From Laspinema olomoucense D3b (GTDB lineage Bacteria; Cyanobacteriota; Cyanobacteriia; Cyanobacteriales; Laspinemataceae): 64,000 nt of DNA. The DNA lies in the NCBI RefSeq assembly GCF_025370785.1, contig NZ_JAMXFA010000002.1, positions 241,870 to 305,869 on the forward strand, in the 5' to 3' direction. The notes below the pieces were generated by a model that worked only from the letters and a program-made list of their open reading frames with translations, had not been told where the DNA came from and did not search any database. Each line of letters starts with the position of its first letter. Positions within the stretch are counted from its first letter, which is position 1. Made by a program: the position numbers and the translations under genes. Positions 60,587 to 64,000 of the stretch are shown piece after piece.

Positions 60587-63229
60587 GTGGCTGAATCCTT
60601 AAACTTCCAAGGCTATAGCGATCGCCTCCCCCCGCAAAACATTGATGCGGAAGAAAGTATTTTAGGCGGAATTCTCCTCGACCCGGAGGCCATCACCCGA
60701 GTCCTAGACCGACTCCCGCCGGATGGATTTTCTATCACCGCCCATCAACAGATTTACAAAGCCGCAGTCGCCCTCCATTTCCAAGGCAAAGCCACGGATT
60801 TGATGACCGTCACCAGTTGGTTAGCCGACCATAAACTCCTCGAACAAGTCGGCGGACAAAGCAAACTGGCCCAACTCGTAGAACGCACGGTTTCTGCTGT
60901 CAATATCGACCAATATGCCGAACTGGTGGTAGATAAATATATGCGCCGCAAATTAATTCGAGGCGGACATCAAGTAGCTGAGTTAGGATTTGATACCACC
61001 ACGGAATTAGCCACCCTCCTGGACAAAGCGGAACAAACCATTTTTAGCCTCACCCAGGACCGTCCGCAACAGGGTTTAGTTTCCATTTCAGAAACCCTGA
61101 TTCACACCTTTGAAAACATCGAAATCCATCAACAAGGGTTAGCTTTACCGGGGTTAACTTGTGGGTTTTATGACTTAGATGCGATGACCGGAGGATTGCA
61201 GCGATCGGATTTGATTATTATAGCCGGTAGACCGGCGATGGGGAAATGCTTAGGGCATTTTTCTGAACTCATTTTAAGGGATGGCAGTGTAACCACCATT
61301 GAAGAAATATTTAAGCGTCGTCAGGCTGAACTCTTAACCTTAGCGGATAATTGGAAATTTACCTTTACTCAACCGTCTGCTTTTGTCGATGATGGTATTA
61401 AACCCGTCTTTCGGGTCAAAACTCGTTTGGGTCGGTACATTGAAACCACACTCACCCATCCTTATTTGACCATAAAAGGGTGGCGAAGACTTTCGGAACT
61501 CCAAGTCGGAGATAAAATTGCTGTCCCTCGGAAGTTAGAAGTATTTGGGACGGAAACCCTGCCGGAATATCAAGTCAAGCTGTTGGGATATCTGATTGGG
61601 GATGGTTGTTGTTTGACCGGAGACCAGCCCTGCTTTATGAATAGTAATCCGGCTATTTTGAATGACTTTGAACAAGCGGTTAGGACTTTACATAATACCC
61701 GCACCCTGAAGGGTGGGGCTATACGGACGAAGCCTGCCTTCGCAGGCTGCTCTATTAACGGTAATGGAAACATTTATGGAAGTGACGAGAAGTCTCAAAA
61801 ACCCCTAACTTTGTGGTTGCAGGAATTAGGACTATGGGGGAAAAAGGCTGATGAGAAAGCGATTCCGCCGATTGTCTTTAAGTTAAAGCGATCGCAGATT
61901 TCTTTGTTTCTTAATCGCCTGTTTGCCACTGATGGATGGGCGTCGGTTCTTGCCAGTGGACAAGCTCAATTAGGCTTTGCTACGGTTAGCGAAAAACTGG
62001 CGCGCCAAGTTCAGCATTTGTTACTCCGGTTCGGCATTATTGCTGCTTTAAAATTGCGGTCTGTAAACTATAAACATAGCCGTCATCCCGCTTGGCAACT
62101 GGATATTACGGAATCGGAATCGATTAAAACCTTTATTGGGGAAATTGGCATCTTTGGCAAAGAAGCGGCGATCGCCAAGGTTGCGGAAGTTTTAACGACT
62201 CGGAAACCTCACGCCAACCGCGACTTAATTCCGGTGGAAATTTGGGAACAACTAGCAGAGGTGAAAGGGGATGAACCTTGGACGTTTTTAGCCCAACGCG
62301 CTGGCATTCAAGGCTATAGTAATATCCATGTGGGCAAACGCGCCCTGTCCCGGGAACGACTCTGGACTTTAGCCACTGCATTAGAAAATCTGCCGCTTCA
62401 GCAATTGGCTACCAGTGAGGTGTATTGGGATGAAATTGTGGCGATTGAATTCATGGGAGAACAGCAGGTTTATGACCTGACTATTCCGGAAACCCATAAT
62501 TTTGTGGCTAATGATATTTGCGTTCATAATACCAGTTTTGCCTTGAATCTCGGGCGCAATATTGCCGAATTCCATAAATTACCTGTGGCGGTATTTAGCC
62601 TGGAAATGTCCAAGGAACAACTGGTGCAACGGATGCTGTCCGGGGAAGCGGGGATTGAGAGTAATCGACTGCGATCGGGACGGATTGCTCAGAATGAATG
62701 GGAAGCCTTAAGTATTGCGATCGGCAATCTCTCCGAGTTACCCTTGTTTATTGATGATACCCCCAATATTACGATTACCGATATTCGGTCCAAATGTCGG
62801 CGACTGCAAGCGGAACAGGGGGGTAAAATGGGATTGATTCTCCTGGATTATTTGCAGTTGATGGAAGGCAGTAGCCCTGATAATCGGGTGCAAGAGTTAT
62901 CAAGAATTACCCGAGGATTGAAACAATTAGCCCGGGAATTAAATGTTCCAATTATTACTTTATCCCAACTCAGTCGCGGGGTAGAAGCGCGAACGAATAA
63001 ACGACCGATGATGTCGGATTTACGCGAATCCGGTTCGATTGAACAAGACTCCGATATTGTCGTTATGCTCTATCGGGAAGAGTATTATAATCCGGATACC
63101 CCAGACCGGGGAATTGCGGAAGTGATTATTACCAAACATCGAAATGGACCAACGGGGACGATTAAGTTACTCTTTGACCCGCAGTTTACGAAGTTTAAGA
63201 ATTTAGCCAGACCGCAACAACATTATTAA
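60587..63229 (+). CDS. dnaB: Replicative DNA helicase DnaB, interrupted by an intein
   Basis: The 880-aa precursor is DnaB (about 452 aa after splicing) with a 428-residue intein. The start is GTG at 60587 (AESLNFQGYSDRLPPQNIDAEESILGG, the DnaB N-terminal domain). The RecA-type motor begins at GLTCGFYDLDAMTGGLQRSDLIIIAGRPAMGK. The intein splits the Walker A motif after that Lys (residue 220), and the C-extein resumes TSFALNLGRN. Later motor motifs are intact: LILLDYLQLM (Walker B), ITLSQLSRGVEARTNKRP and DLRESGSIEQDSD. DnaB unwinds DNA at the replication fork. ATP binding therefore depends on protein splicing. The other site used by DnaB inteins (RESG/SIEQ) is empty. Confidence 0.97.
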   Translation: MAESLNFQGYSDRLPPQNIDAEESILGGILLDPEAITRVLDRLPPDGFSITAHQQIYKAAVALHFQGKATDLMTVTSWLADHKLLEQVGGQSKLAQLVERTVSAVNIDQYAELVVDKYMRRKLIRGGHQVAELGFDTTTELATLLDKAEQTIFSLTQDRPQQGLVSISETLIHTFENIEIHQQGLALPGLTCGFYDLDAMTGGLQRSDLIIIAGRPAMGKCLGHFSELILRDGSVTTIEEIFKRRQAELLTLADNWKFTFTQPSAFVDDGIKPVFRVKTRLGRYIETTLTHPYLTIKGWRRLSELQVGDKIAVPRKLEVFGTETLPEYQVKLLGYLIGDGCCLTGDQPCFMNSNPAILNDFEQAVRTLHNTRTLKGGAIRTKPAFAGCSINGNGNIYGSDEKSQKPLTLWLQELGLWGKKADEKAIPPIVFKLKRSQISLFLNRLFATDGWASVLASGQAQLGFATVSEKLARQVQHLLLRFGIIAALKLRSVNYKHSRHPAWQLDITESESIKTFIGEIGIFGKEAAIAKVAEVLTTRKPHANRDLIPVEIWEQLAEVKGDEPWTFLAQRAGIQGYSNIHVGKRALSRERLWTLATALENLPLQQLATSEVYWDEIVAIEFMGEQQVYDLTIPETHNFVANDICVHNTSFALNLGRNIAEFHKLPVAVFSLEMSKEQLVQRMLSGEAGIESNRLRSGRIAQNEWEALSIAIGNLSELPLFIDDTPNITITDIRSKCRRLQAEQGGKMGLILLDYLQLMEGSSPDNRVQELSRITRGLKQLARELNVPIITLSQLSRGVEARTNKRPMMSDLRESGSIEQDSDIVVMLYREEYYNPDTPDRGIAEVIITKHRNGPTGTIKLLFDPQFTKFKNLARPQQHY
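61247..62530 (+). mobile_element. DnaB intein with LAGLIDADG (DOD) homing endonuclease
   Basis: The 428-residue element runs from Cys221 (CLGHFSELILRDGSVTTIEE, block A) to Asn648 (block G, NFVANDICVHN), followed by the Thr +1 residue of the C-extein. Block B reads RYIETTLTHPYLTIKGW with the conserved TxxH-like pattern. The endonuclease motifs are LLGYLIGDG (D339) and LFATDGW (D449), both with acidic residues, so homing activity may be intact. It is inserted between Lys and Thr of the DnaB P-loop. An in-frame palindromic repeat lies between the two DOD motifs. Confidence 0.95.
61697..61750. repeat. Double-hairpin palindromic repeat inside the intein (copy 4, inverted)
   Basis: The 27 bases 61698-61724 are the exact complement of 33399-33425, and the second stem AGCCTGC..GCAGGCT follows. 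It is translated in frame as TRTLKGGAIRTKPAFAGC (intein region, residues about 371-388 of the precursor) without a stop codon. Confidence 0.88.
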
Positions 63230-63263
63230 GCAGATTGAATCGATCCCATCTTTCAAAAATATT

Positions 63264-63342
63264 AAGCCTCTTGCAAAAACAAGGATTTCTCCCCCCAACT
63301 CCCTTTTTTTTAAGGCATTTTTTATAATTTTGCAAAAGGTCT
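63264..63342. repeat. Possible short MITE downstream of dnaB
   Basis: AAGCCTCTTGCAAAA (63264-63278) and TTTTGCAAAAGGTCT (63328-63342) are imperfect inverted ends of a 79-base AT-rich segment. It might be a small mobile element or simply a dnaB terminator region, as it includes T-runs. Confidence 0.35.
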
Positions 63343-63358
63343 ATTATCTCCACCCCTA

Positions 63359-63718
63359 GTTTATGATTTAGAGAGGGAATTTACCACCATTGTAACAGTT
63401 AAATAAGCCTGGGGCTTAACACCGATTGAAGGGGGGAAGTTCTTTGCCGTAGTAGAAGCGATCGCTCCAAGTTTTACCCTCGCTAGTTTTGTGGAAGATA
63501 GCCTACTTGTTGCCCTTGTAACCGGCAGTGAAAAAGCCCGTTCAGTTAACAGAGTATGACTGGAACCTGACCTCACAAATAGTTCGCTATTAGGCAATAT
63601 TCCCATGTACGGGACTATCAATACCCAACTACAGTGGGGTATTGATAGTTCACGAGTAGTCCTGGAATGCTTCGGTCAATTTTTTGAAGAATTTCCCACT
63701 CTTAGGGAACTCCCTTAA
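63359..63718 (+). pseudogene. Probable decayed reading frame
   Basis: A single plus-strand frame from 63359 to the TAA at 63716-63718 reads like protein but has internal TAA and TGA stops. Segments include GGKFFAVVEAIAPSFTLASF and EDSLLVALVTGSEKARSVN before the TGA, and GNIPMYGTINTQLQWGI plus VVLECFGQFFEEFPTLREL after it. The codon pattern and hydrophobic periodicity suggest a gene remnant. I do not recognise the ancestral family, and chance cannot be excluded. Confidence 0.35.
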
Positions 63719-63775
63719 GATGTGATTACCTGGCTTGGACCCGGAAAAATGGAGGCGATCGCCCCCAACTTTCCC

Positions 63776-64000
63776 CTAAATCATCACAATATCCACAGGA
63801 GTAATCCTCGTGGCGTCCACATTATTTAAAGCGACCAAAAGTTCACCCCCCACAGAAATATTAGTAACCCCGGTTGCTTGAGTAATACTCAATTGCTCAA
63901 CGGTTAATCCCTCCGCCAATCCCAGGCGGTCAATTCCCACTTCAAAATCAACCACAAAGTTAATGCCATCCCCTTGGCGAGAGACAAAGATATCCTGTCC
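63776..64000 (-). CDS. C-terminus of a probable RTX-like calcium-binding protein (cut by window edge)
   Basis: The last 74 codons of a minus-strand gene are visible; the start lies beyond base 64000. The frame reads GQDIFVSRQGDGINFVVDFE, then VGIDRLGLAEGLTVEQLSI, and ends VDATRITPVDIVMI-stop. This is the style of the C-terminal region that follows hemolysin-type (GGxGxDxF) repeats, where FxVDFExGxDRLxL describes a final parallel-beta-roll edge. Such proteins are typically secreted by type I systems in cyanobacteria. The repeats themselves are outside the window, so the assignment is tentative. Confidence 0.65.
   Translation of the reverse strand, partial: GQDIFVSRQGDGINFVVDFEVGIDRLGLAEGLTVEQLSITQATGVTNISVGGELLVALNNVDATRITPVDIVMI

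Noticed and set aside
63361..63621. Minus-strand 86-codon frame downstream of dnaB
   Set aside because: Composition is shadow-like (Ser/Thr-rich with no domain); the plus-strand frame, though broken, looks more protein-like.

Overview
The window is from a cyanobacterium, most likely a filamentous Oscillatoriales-type genome. The evidence is the very frequent GCGATCGC (HIP1) octamer, the myxoxanthophyll genes cruF and cruG, a CofE-like cyanobacterial protein, DUF559 and Uma2-type nucleases, and many two-component hybrid kinases. Genus-level assignment is inference. Most genes are complete; the first and last CDSs are cut by the window edges.

Layout. 1-7025: three consecutive two-component proteins on the plus strand (a truncated GAF hybrid kinase, a 1249-aa REC-PAS-GAF-PAS-PAS-HK-REC protein, and a REC-HK overlapping it by 4 bases). 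7097-9264: a minus-strand pair (Mpo1-like membrane protein, D-aminoacylase-type amidohydrolase). 9265-9927: mobile-repeat debris (TA-flanked MITE, CCCCTCC-type palindromes). 9928-16211: an NTF2/SnoaL-like exported protein, hemL, a glycosyltransferase-like gene next to hisIE, an MFS transporter, an HU-like protein and ruvX. 16212-24016: a small MITE, a GNAT enzyme, a CofE-like protein, then cruF and cruG separated by a small DUF6887-like gene and an OLD-like ATPase plus DUF3226/TOPRIM-like pair. 24260-31009: small conserved proteins, a CPA1 antiporter, a CadD-like exporter, a frameshifted small membrane gene, an alpha/beta hydrolase and cobI. 31209-36018: a TonB-like protein facing a MotA/TolQ-like plus OmpA/MotB-like pair. 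36317-41873: recR, a beta-helix protein, a phosphopantetheinyl transferase, a DUF559 nuclease inside a repeat-rich stretch, and a transglutaminase. 42329-45859: a 1176-aa STAND-like TPR protein flanked by inverted repeats. 46293-56204: an SMP-30 enzyme, PBP2, a very large alpha-2-macroglobulin lipoprotein and an Uma2 nuclease. 56390-63229: an amino-acid-permease/histidine-kinase fusion, a tiny membrane protein, rplI, and dnaB interrupted by a homing-endonuclease intein in its P-loop. The window closes with a decayed reading frame and the C-terminus of a probable RTX-like protein.

The most noteworthy features are: the intein, which itself carries an in-frame copy of a genomic palindromic repeat; the ATPase/TOPRIM cassette between the carotenoid genes; the STAND-TPR protein with a degenerate P-loop bounded by inverted repeats; the transporter-kinase fusion; and the ZorAB-like motor pair. 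Functional links (cruF-cruG in myxol glycoside synthesis, PBP2 and macroglobulin at the envelope, rplI-dnaB synteny) rest on family knowledge. No tRNA, rRNA or CRISPR array was found.
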